IMG/VR virus record: IMGVR_UViG_3300009104_000008
Location: 1-64,000 of that record
DNA: 64,000 nucleotides
From: a virus
Reading direction: 5' to 3' (one strand)
The notes beneath the pieces were generated by a model. The model saw only the letters and a program-made list of their open reading frames with translations. It did not search any database and was not told where the DNA came from. This document shows, piece after piece, positions 36,058-45,604 of this stretch (position 1 is its first letter; the number at the start of each line of letters is the position of its first letter). The position numbers and the translations under genes are program-made.

Positions 36058-38772
36058 TCACCTAAAGTTTGCTTTAATAAAATACACCACTTCAGCAGAA
36101 ACACCGTGTTTTCTACCTATGTCTTTGTATGCACCAAATTCAGAATTAATATTTTCTACATCTAAAGCAGTTAAATTAATATTATAATCCTCTTTAGCAA
36201 CATCAATTGTTTTAGTTATATCATCAAAACTATCAATGTTTCCTAATCCATAATATATAGGTTTATTTATCATCTTTCGTATTGAATCATGAGCCTCAAG
36301 AATTTTATATTCTAAATCACTTTTAATTAATAATTTCTTTCTAATAAGATTATCATAAGCCTGAATAACTCGGCCTATTAAATCTTCATCTTTTGTTTCT
36401 CCTTCTTCGGTTGCTGCACCACGACCTAATCCTTTATCTTGTTTTCTTCCCGATAAATGTTTATCAGTTCTAAATAATGACTCTTGTTTCTTTATGGTTT
36501 TAATTAAAGCCGCAAGCGGATAAATTTGTGCTTCTCTTTTACTTTGATATTTCTTATATAGTTTATTTACATTTACACCATTAAATTCTAAATCAACATC
36601 AAGGTTATTCTTAGCACGAATCTCATAAAGAGATGCTCCAAATTCTTCAGCAATATCATCTGTATGTTGGAAATCATATATTCTATCTAATTGCTTTGCT
36701 AGTTGTTCCATTGAAATTTTAATTCCCTGTAAATTTTCTCCAACTTTAATATTTCCTAACTGAGTTAATAAATTTGCTATCTGTTTTAACGCCTTTTTTG
36801 GCAGTATTGCTGTTCCCATATCATTCATTCTATGGGTTAAAGTAGATAAAGCATCACCAGTAGATTCTGCATTTTCTGTTATAACTTTTAATTGCTTATT
36901 AGTTATAAACGCAAATTCAGTTTCATCAAAAGGCATATATTCGCTTTGTAATGGCCTAACCATAGAAGAATAAAGCACATCAATAAGTTCTTTTAATTGT
37001 TCTATAAGAGCATCAACGCTTTCATCAGAACTTTGCTGTCTACCCCTATCAAAAATATCTGCTAGGCCTTCTCCCTTTCTTCTAGCAACAAAAGATTGAT
37101 ACTTGGTTCTTCTTGCGCTTTTTTCTCCCACTTTACCAGAAGAAATATCAGTAGCAAGTTCGCTCCTACTTTTCCCACCCAAATCATATAATTGTGTAAC
37201 TAATTCAAAATAGGTCTTTAATTTCTTTTCAATTTGTTTTTCTCTTGGTATTTTAAATTCAGACATAACCTTATCAGTTAATGGTAAATAATAATTTGCA
37301 TCTGCTTCTCCAGAAAATGCTTCTCTACTTAAACCCTCAATATATTTATCTAATTCTTCTAATTCACTTTCATCTAATTCAACAGTTAATCTTTTACTTG
37401 CTGATTTTATTCTCCTGTGTATTTTAGATATATCTTTTTTAAACATCGGAACTCTATCAAATGCTCCTTGTGACCAAGCATAATAAAATAGCGGGTCAGT
37501 TTCCTTTGTTGTTTTGATATTATTTATCCCATCTAATATTGATTTGACCTTTTCAGTAGTGGGCATTATTTCTGCCCTTTCAGTTTCAGTTCGGGTTTCT
37601 TCTACTCCTTTACCCCTTGCTGTTATAGCACCCTCTTCTGGGTCTTTATCTATATCTTCATCATCAGCAAAAACAAACTCAACATCATTAGAATCAATTG
37701 ATAAAAAGTCTTCTAATAAAATTGCTGCTGTATAATTTAAATTGTCTTTATCTACTTTTTGCTTTGGAACACTAACAATATAATTATCTGCTTCTGTTAA
37801 TTTATTAGCCTCAATTTCTTTAATTAAATCAACAATTATTGTTTCTTCTGCATCTGCTAATATTTTTAATAAACCTTTTAATGCCCTATTTTGGATATAA
37901 ATAAAATCATCAAATGATTTATGTTTCTGCCGCCAATATTCATAAATTTTATCTCTCCTATCAAATGACTTTAGAGATAATGAACCAACTAATAAATCAA
38001 CTTCGCTTGTTTTTATTTCATGTTTATTAGCACCAGCAATATATTTTAATTTAGACACGAATGGCTTAAGTCTACTTGCAAGTGTAGTATATTGATTCAT
38101 AGTTTCTGTTAATACATCAATGTCTAATTTAATGTTATCGCGGGTTGAATATTCTGTTTTCCCAAATTCATTAAGTGTTATTTCATGAACTGATACAGGA
38201 GAAACTCGCTTTAGTTTTTCATATGAAATTTTCATTCCTCTCACTTTAAATTTCTTAAGCACATCTTTAATTGCATCTTTTTGAACTTGTGATGAAGTAA
38301 TCGGCCCTATATCCTTATAAGAAGCAGATAATAAATTGTAAAATACAATTTGTAATTCTCTCTTTTTTGATGTAGCCATTAGTGTTAAATTATAACTATC
38401 TAACATATCTCTAACCATAGATTTGTATTTATGTATATCTGCTTCTTGAATACTTGATTTACCTTCTAATATTTTAGCAAGAACTTGAGGGGTAATAATT
38501 AGTTTATTGCCGCTACTATCAACTTGAATTAAACCCTCTGGTTTTTTAGATTCAACATCTGCAATAGACACACTTAGATACTTAGCAGATTTATCTTTAA
38601 ATATAGTGGATAATAATTCTCTTTTATTAGGCCTAAATCTTCCCTCTAATATTTCTGGATAAGTTTGTTTTAAATAATCATTAATTCCTCTATCATCTGT
38701 AAGATACATCTCTAATATTTTATCAACTGCCTCATGGTCAGTTTTTATTTGGTTATATATTGCTTGTGTCAT
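36058..38772 (-). CDS. Large helical protein, candidate internal head protein
   Basis: 904 residues, almost wholly helical and charged, no Cys, with Lys/Arg/Glu-rich stretches throughout. No enzyme motif was seen. Overlaps the 599-residue tagged gene by four bases. Size and composition suggest an internal or ejected virion protein, or a large assembly factor. Family not recognised. Confidence 0.65.
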   Translation of the reverse strand: MTQAIYNQIKTDHEAVDKILEMYLTDDRGINDYLKQTYPEILEGRFRPNKRELLSTIFKDKSAKYLSVSIADVESKKPEGLIQVDSSGNKLIITPQVLAKILEGKSSIQEADIHKYKSMVRDMLDSYNLTLMATSKKRELQIVFYNLLSASYKDIGPITSSQVQKDAIKDVLKKFKVRGMKISYEKLKRVSPVSVHEITLNEFGKTEYSTRDNIKLDIDVLTETMNQYTTLASRLKPFVSKLKYIAGANKHEIKTSEVDLLVGSLSLKSFDRRDKIYEYWRQKHKSFDDFIYIQNRALKGLLKILADAEETIIVDLIKEIEANKLTEADNYIVSVPKQKVDKDNLNYTAAILLEDFLSIDSNDVEFVFADDEDIDKDPEEGAITARGKGVEETRTETERAEIMPTTEKVKSILDGINNIKTTKETDPLFYYAWSQGAFDRVPMFKKDISKIHRRIKSASKRLTVELDESELEELDKYIEGLSREAFSGEADANYYLPLTDKVMSEFKIPREKQIEKKLKTYFELVTQLYDLGGKSRSELATDISSGKVGEKSARRTKYQSFVARRKGEGLADIFDRGRQQSSDESVDALIEQLKELIDVLYSSMVRPLQSEYMPFDETEFAFITNKQLKVITENAESTGDALSTLTHRMNDMGTAILPKKALKQIANLLTQLGNIKVGENLQGIKISMEQLAKQLDRIYDFQHTDDIAEEFGASLYEIRAKNNLDVDLEFNGVNVNKLYKKYQSKREAQIYPLAALIKTIKKQESLFRTDKHLSGRKQDKGLGRGAATEEGETKDEDLIGRVIQAYDNLIRKKLLIKSDLEYKILEAHDSIRKMINKPIYYGLGNIDSFDDITKTIDVAKEDYNINLTALDVENINSEFGAYKDIGRKHGVSAEVVYFIKANFR

Positions 38773-40568
38773 GTTATCACCTGTATTGCCCCTAAACTCT
38801 GTAGTTTTACTAGGGGTTCTATTACTCCCTTTTCTTTAATAGAATAATTTGTATCAACTAAATGCCTAATTGAATCATTAACTTCTTCACGCATATTTTT
38901 TCTAATTTTAGCATAGTGATGATTATTAACAAGTTCATACATAATTTTGTCAAATAATTCACCTTTATCATCCCTACTATTTCTTCGCTTAAATCGTGTC
39001 CATAATTTAGAAAATTCTGATTTTTCTTCTTCATCCAAATCATCTAAAGTAATTAATATATCTTTGAATTGTCTAAATGTAGCATCAACTGTTTCAGTTG
39101 TTTTATTTGGGCCAGCAGAATAAAGTTCTAATAGTGTTTGTTTAATGTCTTTATCAGGAGTGCCAAATAATCTAGATAATAACCCCTTATGGCTTGTAGT
39201 AACTGGCATAACAACTGTTGCTTTTTCACCATCTAATTTCCATTTTTTAAACATAGCATCCCACGCTATTTCTCTTTCGCTATCTTCTTCTAACCATTTT
39301 TCAAAATCTTGGCCATCTTCAAACCCATATTCTATAGCCATAGTATTATCTAATTTATCTAATTTATCATAATCTTCTATTGGGATTTTATATATCTTAA
39401 CATCAAGTTTAGAATTCATAATAGCAAACTGGCGTTTCTCATCAGTATTTAAGGAATCTATAAAACGAAGGTCTATTTTATTTCTTTTATTCTTTACTTT
39501 TTTATCTGAATAATATTTTTGCACCTTAGCCATTTTAGTTTGTAAATTAGAATATTCGGATTCTTGTTTGTTTTCTCTTAATATGCGTAGTGCTTTTATT
39601 TTAGCAATAGATTCTTTAACAGGTGGATTTTCAAAAGTATTGGTATCATATTTTAATTCAGGTTCTTTTAAGATATAATCTAATGCTCTTGGTAATTCTG
39701 TATAGTCCTTACCAAATACCCCTCCTAATTCAGGAAGTAAATCCTTTCTATATTTTCTTGGAACATTACCAAACACAACATATTTAATATATTTATTTAG
39801 GTTTTCTGCACTAAGACCCGAACCTCGCATTAAGTATTTGGGTTTAGAAGGGGCTGCAAACCCGTATTTCTCTTGGAGAACTGCGGATAACTTTTTTCTA
39901 TCTGTGTCATTTAATTCCTTAAGACCATTTAATATTTTATTCTTATTTTTCTTTACAAGTGATTTTATGAAATCAGTATTTTGCCTATTAACTTCTTTAG
40001 TAAGTAACCCTAACATTTTATCTACTTTACCACTATTCAAATCTTCTATTGCTGCTTTCATGCTAGGTTCATATTTAGCACTAGTAGTTTCCATCTCTTC
40101 CAGCATATCAATAGTTTCTGCAACTCTCTCTTCAAAACCCGGAACTTGAGATAGAGGATATTTGTCTTTATCTTTCATAAACTCTTCAAGTGCTCTTTTT
40201 AGATTTGCTCTTCTTAATGGTTTGATATCTTCAATAAAAGTATCTCTAGCGTTATCAGTAGTCATTTGATTTAAGTAATCTTCGACTCCTTTATTAATAT
40301 CCATCTCCCCTACTTCAAACTCTCTTTCTTCCCCTAAATGATTAAACTTGTAGTTAAAATTAACCATAACAAAACCATGAGCATCTTCTACAGAATCATT
40401 TATTGCATCTAAAACATCGTCATCATTATCTAAATCAGTAGTGCTTGGAATGTAATAGACTCCAACATCAGGTAAAGGCATTCTATCTTTTTCATACTCC
40501 GTAGCATCCCATTCAATATCATACACATATATTTCATATGTGGATTTTAGGGTAGCAAACCAAGTCAT
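38769..40568 (-). CDS. Large tagged protein (N-terminus MTWFATLKST)
   Basis: 599 residues. The first ten residues fit the shared tag M-x-W-F-x-T-L-K. The body is helical and charged with an acidic early region (STTDLDNDDDVLDAINDSVED). It is the largest carrier of the tag, showing the tag is not limited to small proteins. Translationally coupled to the 904-residue gene downstream. Function unknown; candidate packaged protein. Confidence 0.7.
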   Translation of the reverse strand: MTWFATLKSTYEIYVYDIEWDATEYEKDRMPLPDVGVYYIPSTTDLDNDDDVLDAINDSVEDAHGFVMVNFNYKFNHLGEEREFEVGEMDINKGVEDYLNQMTTDNARDTFIEDIKPLRRANLKRALEEFMKDKDKYPLSQVPGFEERVAETIDMLEEMETTSAKYEPSMKAAIEDLNSGKVDKMLGLLTKEVNRQNTDFIKSLVKKNKNKILNGLKELNDTDRKKLSAVLQEKYGFAAPSKPKYLMRGSGLSAENLNKYIKYVVFGNVPRKYRKDLLPELGGVFGKDYTELPRALDYILKEPELKYDTNTFENPPVKESIAKIKALRILRENKQESEYSNLQTKMAKVQKYYSDKKVKNKRNKIDLRFIDSLNTDEKRQFAIMNSKLDVKIYKIPIEDYDKLDKLDNTMAIEYGFEDGQDFEKWLEEDSEREIAWDAMFKKWKLDGEKATVVMPVTTSHKGLLSRLFGTPDKDIKQTLLELYSAGPNKTTETVDATFRQFKDILITLDDLDEEEKSEFSKLWTRFKRRNSRDDKGELFDKIMYELVNNHHYAKIRKNMREEVNDSIRHLVDTNYSIKEKGVIEPLVKLQSLGAIQVIT

Positions 40569-40570
40569 AA

Positions 40571-40762
40571 TTATTCCTCTGTATATCTATCTAATGATAT
40601 TTGTTTTGTAGAATCATCTAATTTTTGTGGCTTAGATTTTGAAGGCTTCTTTTTGAACCATTGTTCTATAGGAACTTTTGAAACATGAGCACCTTCAACT
40701 AACTCTTTAGGTAACTTACCTTGTTTAGTTTTATCTTCTTTAAGTGTATTAAACCAACTCAT
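40571..40762 (-). CDS. Small tagged basic protein (N-terminus MSWFNTLKED)
   Basis: 63 residues; tag followed by a Lys/Pro-rich body (FKKKPSKSKPQKLDDSTKQ). Very basic, so DNA binding inside the capsid is plausible. Overlaps the upstream zinc/HTH gene by four bases and ends two bases before the 599-residue tagged gene. Confidence 0.65.
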   Translation of the reverse strand: MSWFNTLKEDKTKQGKLPKELVEGAHVSKVPIEQWFKKKPSKSKPQKLDDSTKQISLDRYTEE

Positions 40763-41415
40763 TGTAACTTCTCCTCCATCTTACTTTTAACATCTAACCA
40801 TACTTGAGGGTGATTTTGAGCCAATACTTCTTGAACAATTTGCATTTGGGCAACAATAACAGTATCTTGCCTTCGATGCACTAATTTACCCTTAAATTCC
40901 ATAACATATTTTAATGATTCCCTAACTTCTCTTGCTAACTTAGTCAAACTGTCAATATATTTAGGGTCAGTTCCACCTTCATTGAATAATTCGTCTAATT
41001 TTGTGTCTAAACGATTAATACTGTGTTCTAAAGTTGCAATTTCATCAACTTGTTTCTGTGCAATGATATTTGCCGCTGATTTTTGAACTAAAGGCTGTAA
41101 ATGTCGGCTTAAATGCCTTAAAATCTGGTCTTCTGAGCATAATAACATTTCTGACACCATTTTCGTGTCTAATCTGCCCTCTTCTATCTCCTTTTCAAGG
41201 TCTATTCGTGCAGGGCTTATGCAAAAAGCGCATCTTGGGTTAGAAGAATTGTGATAATCACCCATATGATTTCTTTGATGCCTAGATGTAGTGCCACTAG
41301 GCCAATTATTGTCAATATCAATACTATCTGCATCTACTTGCATATTTTCAAGCATATCTTCTATGCCCTCTCTATCATCATGGTTGCATACTACGCATCT
41401 TTTTCGTGTTACCAT
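40759..41415 (-). CDS. Terminase small-subunit candidate with paired zinc/HTH modules
   Basis: 218 residues. Two copies of a C-x2-C...H-x3-H-like unit: RCVVCNHDDREGIEDML ... HQRNHMGDYH and RCAFCISPARIDLEKEI ... ILRHLSRHLQPL, each with a helix-turn-helix-like middle. The C-terminal half is helical (IATLEHSINRLDTKLDELF). It lies 5 kb before terL at the head of the packaging operon. DNA recognition at the packaging site is a reasonable guess; general DNA-binding regulator is the alternative. Confidence 0.55.
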   Translation of the reverse strand: MVTRKRCVVCNHDDREGIEDMLENMQVDADSIDIDNNWPSGTTSRHQRNHMGDYHNSSNPRCAFCISPARIDLEKEIEEGRLDTKMVSEMLLCSEDQILRHLSRHLQPLVQKSAANIIAQKQVDEIATLEHSINRLDTKLDELFNEGGTDPKYIDSLTKLAREVRESLKYVMEFKGKLVHRRQDTVIVAQMQIVQEVLAQNHPQVWLDVKSKMEEKLQ

Positions 41416-41443
41416 TTTATCACCTATCTCGCACCGTGTGTCG

Positions 41444-41725
41444 TCAATAACTTGAGTCTGGTGGGCCTTTCCTTTTCATTTCATCAATACTATATTGTAT
41501 TTCTTCTTTTACAGTATTTAGAAAAGACTCAGGAATATCTTCAAACTTAAATCCATGTCTAAATTCATACATGAATTTATCAGTTAAATCTTCAATAATA
41601 TAGTCATATACTTCACCTTCATTTAGAGGCATATTACTTTTTTTCCACATTTCTTTCACAACTTCTCTATATTTATTCGCATCTTCTAATTCATCATACT
41701 TTCTTAATGTATTTTTCCAACTCAC
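41444..41725 (-). CDS. Small tagged acidic protein (N-terminus VSWKNTLRKY)
   Basis: 93 residues from a GTG at 41725; GGTGAT lies five bases upstream and the GTGA overlaps the previous stop. This start exposes the shared tag M-S-W-K-N-T-L-R-K, whereas a longer reading to 41752 hides it. Body is helical, acidic, with two aromatic stretches (YDYIIEDLTDKFMYEF). No Cys. Function unknown. Confidence 0.65.
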   Translation of the reverse strand: MSWKNTLRKYDELEDANKYREVVKEMWKKSNMPLNEGEVYDYIIEDLTDKFMYEFRHGFKFEDIPESFLNTVKEEIQYSIDEMKRKGPPDSSY

Positions 41726-42846
41726 GCAATCACCTTCATTACAGTTCTCCAATCTCTAACATCTCTATTAGCACTTGTTAATTTCTCACCCTCGTCTTCT
41801 TTAGGTTGTTCTTCTTCTTTCTCTTTATTTTTCATATATGCAGATTCAGGGTGAGGTTTCCATCCTGCTAATTTAGCCATATGATTGAGTTGTCTTCTTG
41901 AGATGTAAATATAAAAGTCCTCTACTTGGCCCGGAGTTCCTTTTGCAGCCAATAATGTTTTAACATTTTCACTTTCTTTATTATTTCGGACATTATATGG
42001 TATCTTCATTAATCTAGTCCTTGCAGCCTTTGTTGAGAAATTGCCCATTTTAGTTGTATATCTTGGGTCTTTTACCATTCTATCCATAGCAGTCTTTACT
42101 TCGGACAATCCTTCATATGCGAATTTAGCAGCACCTGCACTTTCTATTGCTACAGGGTCACTTTGAATAATATGATGTTTTACATTTAATAATCCTTTAA
42201 CCGCTTCTGTAACAACTGCAGTTAATCCCTGAGTTGAAAAGGGTTCTTTAGTTCCATCTCCATATACTGCTTGCCACATTGGAGGCTCTGCTGTTCCCTT
42301 TTGTTGATTCCACCAAGTATCGTCTACAGCCTCTAATTCATTTTTATCCTTGTAAGTTTCTCTATATTCAACATAATCATCTGTGCGATAATGCCCGTAG
42401 ATAGGTTTCTTTATTGGCTTTCCACCCCTAATACGAACAATTCCCTCAAATGCTATATTTCTTGGATTTAAGTCGCTTTGTTCTCCACCATAATTATTCA
42501 GTGTTTGAATAATGCCTTCTAATTGTTTCATCTCTGATGGCTTAAATTTGGGTTTCTTTGCTAAACTCGCTAAGAATTTTAATTCCTTCCCAATTCCGGG
42601 AGTTTCTTTAGGGCCAGAATTACCCATTATTCTTCCTGTTATTCCGTGTTCGGCTAACATTTCATATAAACTCCCCTTAAACTTACTAATTCCCATATCA
42701 GTTGCTGAAATGCCTCTTGCAGTTGTTTCCCATTCTTTCCATAATTCTACAAATGATTCTCCTTTGTATTCAACGCGAGAAGTTCCTTTACCCATAGTAA
42801 TTTTAGGTTGTCTTTTTGTTACACTTTTTGCATCTTTCTTTGCCAC
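41722..42846 (-). CDS. Head-operon protein, unknown family
   Basis: 374 residues, begins with GTG, basic N-terminus (AKKDAKSVTKRQPKITMGKG). Mixed alpha/beta with Tyr/Lys-rich strands; C-terminus charged. The region KFAYEGLSEVKTAMDRMVKD is helical. No Cys and no known motif. Overlaps genes on both sides in the tagged-gene cluster. Confidence 0.6.
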   Translation of the reverse strand: MAKKDAKSVTKRQPKITMGKGTSRVEYKGESFVELWKEWETTARGISATDMGISKFKGSLYEMLAEHGITGRIMGNSGPKETPGIGKELKFLASLAKKPKFKPSEMKQLEGIIQTLNNYGGEQSDLNPRNIAFEGIVRIRGGKPIKKPIYGHYRTDDYVEYRETYKDKNELEAVDDTWWNQQKGTAEPPMWQAVYGDGTKEPFSTQGLTAVVTEAVKGLLNVKHHIIQSDPVAIESAGAAKFAYEGLSEVKTAMDRMVKDPRYTTKMGNFSTKAARTRLMKIPYNVRNNKESENVKTLLAAKGTPGQVEDFYIYISRRQLNHMAKLAGWKPHPESAYMKNKEKEEEQPKEDEGEKLTSANRDVRDWRTVMKVIA

Positions 42847-42949
42847 AAATACACCTCCCCATTACTGATTGATTATTGAATAGATTACTTGTTCCTGCGG
42901 AAGTTGTTGTTACTGCGCCAGTCATTTTTAATTGGTCAAACCAATTCAT
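42803..42949 (-). CDS. 48-residue tagged zinc microprotein (N-terminus MNWFDQLKMT)
   Basis: ATG at 42949 overlaps the previous stop by ATGA. The 48 residues start with the shared tag (M-N-W-F-D-Q-L-K), continue with a Thr/Ser/Asn linker, and end CICGKERCKKCNKKTT, a C-x-C...C-x2-C metal-binding cluster. The last 44 bases overlap the next gene in another frame. Its tag makes it likely to be real despite its size. Confidence 0.6.
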   Translation of the reverse strand: MNWFDQLKMTGAVTTTSAGTSNLFNNQSVMGRCICGKERCKKCNKKTT

Positions 42950-43206
42950 TTCTTATTCCTCCTTTTAGCCCTACGAGCCTCTCGCTTCTTTCTATTTCTC
43001 ATTTTCTTAGAAGGTGTTTTTGATGCTCCCATTTTTTTATCGTAATACTTTTGCTGATTAGCAGTAAACGGGCGTTTATGATGTTCACTACCAAACCCAC
43101 AATCTTTACAATGGTGAGTATATCGCTCATGTTTTGGCGTTTCTTCAAAATTCTCCCCACGACATAAATCGCATTTTTTATTTTTTATTACAGTAAACCA
43201 CTTCAT
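42946..43206 (-). CDS. Tagged zinc-ribbon basic protein (N-terminus MKWFTVIKNK)
   Basis: 86 residues. Tag, then CDLCRGENFEETPKHER ... HHCKDCG (about 12-36), a zinc ribbon, then a strongly basic tail (RNRKKREARRAKRRNKK). The tail should bind nucleic acid. If the tag directs packaging, this protein could condense DNA in the head. Confidence 0.7.
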   Translation of the reverse strand: MKWFTVIKNKKCDLCRGENFEETPKHERYTHHCKDCGFGSEHHKRPFTANQQKYYDKKMGASKTPSKKMRNRKKREARRAKRRNKK

Positions 43207-43257
43207 TGTCTAAATCTCCCCCAACACCATATTCCATATAGTAAATCCCAAATAAAT

Positions 43258-43521
43258 CTAATCATTATTATTCAATATATTCCTAGCCGTCTGACAGCAA
43301 AATCTAATTTTTTGAGTTGATTGTAATGTCCAAAAAGAATCTTTTTCTAATTTAAATTTATTTTCAATATGATTACATAATTCATATCTACTCATTAATT
43401 CAAAATCATCATCTATTTTTAATCCTAAAATTGGACCTACTTCATGTTCTATTCTTTTATCCAGCCAAACATAAGTATTACCCATAAACGAGATTAACTT
43501 TTTAATTAACCATTGTTTCAT
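43258..43521 (-). CDS. Small protein, divergent tag candidate
   Basis: 87 residues beginning MKQWLIKKLISFMGNTYVWL; Trp at position 4 and a Lys/Leu helix resemble the tag family loosely. One CC pair (RFCCQ) near the end. ATGA-type overlap with the upstream tagged gene. Function unknown. Confidence 0.6.
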   Translation of the reverse strand: MKQWLIKKLISFMGNTYVWLDKRIEHEVGPILGLKIDDDFELMSRYELCNHIENKFKLEKDSFWTLQSTQKIRFCCQTARNILNNND

Positions 43522-43919
43522 ATTAACCCTGCCTGTCTTTGAATATCTTTATTCTCAATCATTTTTTTGAATATTATTACTTGCACATTATACATTGCAA
43601 TCCTATTAATCATAGTTTCAGTGTTTGCTATTTGATAATATTCTTCTTTGTGTCTGCCCATATATTTATTGTCCGGTAATTCTATTACTTGATACGCGTC
43701 TGGTAATTTAATGGGTTCTAAAGTGTCCGGTAGATTTTCATTATACTTTTCAACTAATTTAATTAAGTATTTTTTATGATTATCTAATTGGTCATGAATA
43801 TGGGCTATTAATTTCTTTTCTGAACTTACTGTATATTGGTTCATCAATTTGCTGCGGGCTATTAATTCCCTAAATGGAAGTGCATCAACATCTTCTTTAA
43901 AAACATTAAACCACTTCAT
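43518..43919 (-). CDS. Tagged protein (N-terminus MKWFNVFKED)
   Basis: 133 residues from the ATG at 43919 (GGGGGAT upstream); a longer reading to 43952 would hide the tag. Body helical with many Asn/Gln/Lys and Tyr. No Cys. It is one of the first genes of the late operon in transcription order. Confidence 0.65.
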   Translation of the reverse strand: MKWFNVFKEDVDALPFRELIARSKLMNQYTVSSEKKLIAHIHDQLDNHKKYLIKLVEKYNENLPDTLEPIKLPDAYQVIELPDNKYMGRHKEEYYQIANTETMINRIAMYNVQVIIFKKMIENKDIQRQAGLI

Positions 43920-43961
43920 ACTTAATCCCCCATGTAAATGTAAATCCACCAATTTAAATAA

Positions 43962-44126
43962 TCATTCGCCACTATTCCAATACCATTCATAAAGCGCATC
44001 AATAATTTCTTTAGTTTCATTTCTATAATCACGCCAAATCTTCTTCTTTTTCTTTAATAATTTATATCCTTCTATTTGCGCTTTCCAATACTCATCCATT
44101 TGACTAGTCATTCTTCCCAATTCCAT
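43962..44126 (-). CDS. 54-residue Trp/Lys-rich protein, first gene of late operon
   Basis: ATG at 44126, stop at 43962. Reads as a helical peptide (MDEYWKAQIEGYKLLKKKKK, then IWRDYRNETKEIIDALYEW). It is the first frame after the non-coding switch region, so it would head the long minus-strand transcript. Too short to assign. Confidence 0.5.
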   Translation of the reverse strand: MELGRMTSQMDEYWKAQIEGYKLLKKKKKIWRDYRNETKEIIDALYEWYWNSGE

Positions 44127-44795
44127 TAATTATCCAAATTATCGGTTTGGGTAACATTAATAGAAATGTCCGACTTATCATAAAATACCCCATATAATTT
44201 TTACTATTGAATTTAAAGAAAAAGTCTCAAAAAATGGGCTGTAATTTATTTGGCACTTGCGAAATTTTTATTTTTAGTTTAATTGCATTACCAGAATAAA
44301 AATAGTCTTTCAGTTTTATATACATAATAACATCATAATAGAATCATATTAGGCGAAAAAAACAAGTTTTTTTCTTTGGCTTATTTATATTTAATTAGAA
44401 TATTTATGTAGTCTATATGAGCCAATAATACATATCTACAGCCGTCTAATCTTGGGATATATTAGAGGAACATAAAGGTAATCTTCAAGAGGATTAAATT
44501 TTATGCCCACAACACATAAAAAGAAATTAATTTAATTGTTTTAATAAATCAAATAAAAAAAATTTGTTCCCCTGCTACGCACCCATTCCCCAGTTACTCC
44601 CATATGATAGGATAATTGTATTATCACACCATATGGTTGGTGCTTTGCTACCACCCCATTTTAATTAAATGAAAATTCGTGAGCAGGGGCGATAAGCATA
44701 CTAAAAGCCTACTAAAGGCCTATTTCGCGCTTGTTTCACTTATCGTCTTACTCAGTCATTTCCGTATGGTGGCAGCCATGCTTCATATTGGAATC
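44127..44795. promoter_or_regulatory. Non-coding regulatory/possible origin region
   Basis: 669 bases with no convincing gene. 44130-44560 is very AT-rich with a TATA-like TATATAAAA on the minus strand at about 44313-44322 facing the late operon. 44567-44689 is bounded by complementary arms (CCCCTGCT / AGCAGGGG) and holds two CATATG sites (44599-44611 and 44628-44637). 44690-44745 has CGATAAG ... CTTATCG with AAGC/GCTT and AGGCCT pairs nested inside, a likely cruciform or structured RNA. Promoters, an origin, or both. Confidence 0.5.
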
Positions 44796-45020
44796 TTATT
44801 CTTCTTCTTGTATAGGATGCCCATTTTCATCAACTATTTCTATGGTATCTATCTCAACAACATCACCATACTCACTATCTAACACATCTATCCATTCAAT
44901 ATCCATTTCATGTAAATCGTCAATAGTTAATGTAAGAGGGTCTTTATCAGTCTTTAAAACTACAAACCGCTTATTCCATATTATTTGCTTTTCCCAGAAA
45001 GTTAAATGATATTCTTTCAT
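44796..45020 (-). CDS. Small acidic protein
   Basis: 74 residues, acidic and beta-leaning with an end IEIVDENGHPIQEEE. Last gene of a compact minus-strand operon (44.8-47.2 kb) of very small genes linked by ATGA overlaps. Such acidic proteins are common among early host-takeover genes; function unknown. Confidence 0.6.
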   Translation of the reverse strand: MKEYHLTFWEKQIIWNKRFVVLKTDKDPLTLTIDDLHEMDIEWIDVLDSEYGDVVEIDTIEIVDENGHPIQEEE

Positions 45021-45157
45021 TCTTCTTCATCTCCAAATATAAATCTATATAATTCATCTACAAATGTGTCATCAAACATATGAATTGCAATATGTTGTTG
45101 TATTCTATATATTTTCCACTCAGATTCTTCCCATTCTTCATAATTTTCGTCTTTCAT
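45017..45157 (-). CDS. 46-residue acidic protein
   Basis: ATG at 45157 overlaps the upstream stop and its own stop overlaps the downstream ATG (both ATGA). Residues include YEEWEESEWKIYRIQQHIAI and end FGDEEE. The double overlap in a gapless operon supports a real gene. Function unknown. Confidence 0.6.
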   Translation of the reverse strand: MKDENYEEWEESEWKIYRIQQHIAIHMFDDTFVDELYRFIFGDEEE

Positions 45158-45420
45158 TCTTCTTCCTCTTGTAGCATCTCTATCAATTGGTCGCGTGTAA
45201 ATTGGGCATTACAAGTTTGACAATAATAACCTGTGATTTCGCCATCAATAGCATCAACAGTTCCAAACTCCCATTCATATTCAATATTCCCATCAACTAA
45301 ATATGAATATGGAAATATCTCTGTATTACAGTATTGAGTTTCTAAAGCCACTATGCGACATATATCACCATCATTCTTATTTTCTCCACATTCAAACTCT
45401 AATGGTTTAACTTTACTCAT
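45154..45420 (-). CDS. Small Cys-containing acidic protein
   Basis: 88 residues with ECGENKNDGDIC ... YCNTE ... YYCQTCNAQFTRDQL, probably a zinc site formed from separated Cys pairs. Acidic end MLQEEEE. Within the minus-strand small-gene operon. Function unknown. Confidence 0.65.
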   Translation of the reverse strand: MSKVKPLEFECGENKNDGDICRIVALETQYCNTEIFPYSYLVDGNIEYEWEFGTVDAIDGEITGYYCQTCNAQFTRDQLIEMLQEEEE

Positions 45421-45604
45421 TATTTCCTCTCCTTTTTATTTGAATAGTTTCTATAAATTTACTTCTATTGTAATTAGGATTAGACCCTACTAATAGTTTA
45501 GATAAGTTATACACTTGATGATTAGTTAATTCCAAATCAACACACATATCAACTAACCATTCATAATGCCTTCTTGTAAATAAATTACTCTTGTATTCTC
45601 TCAT
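45413..45604 (-). CDS. Small helical protein
   Basis: 63 residues, helix-rich (YEWLVDMCVDLELTNHQVYN, then LSKLLVG) with a layout that could be a helix-turn-helix followed by a basic end IKRRGNNE. Overlaps both neighbours. Function unknown; a small DNA-binding regulator is possible. Confidence 0.55.
   Translation of the reverse strand: MREYKSNLFTRRHYEWLVDMCVDLELTNHQVYNLSKLLVGSNPNYNRSKFIETIQIKRRGNNE

Noticed and set aside
44679-45009. Plus-strand hydrophobic frames
   Set aside because: Antisense to the 44796-45020 gene, whose acidic codons give hydrophobic shadows on the other strand.
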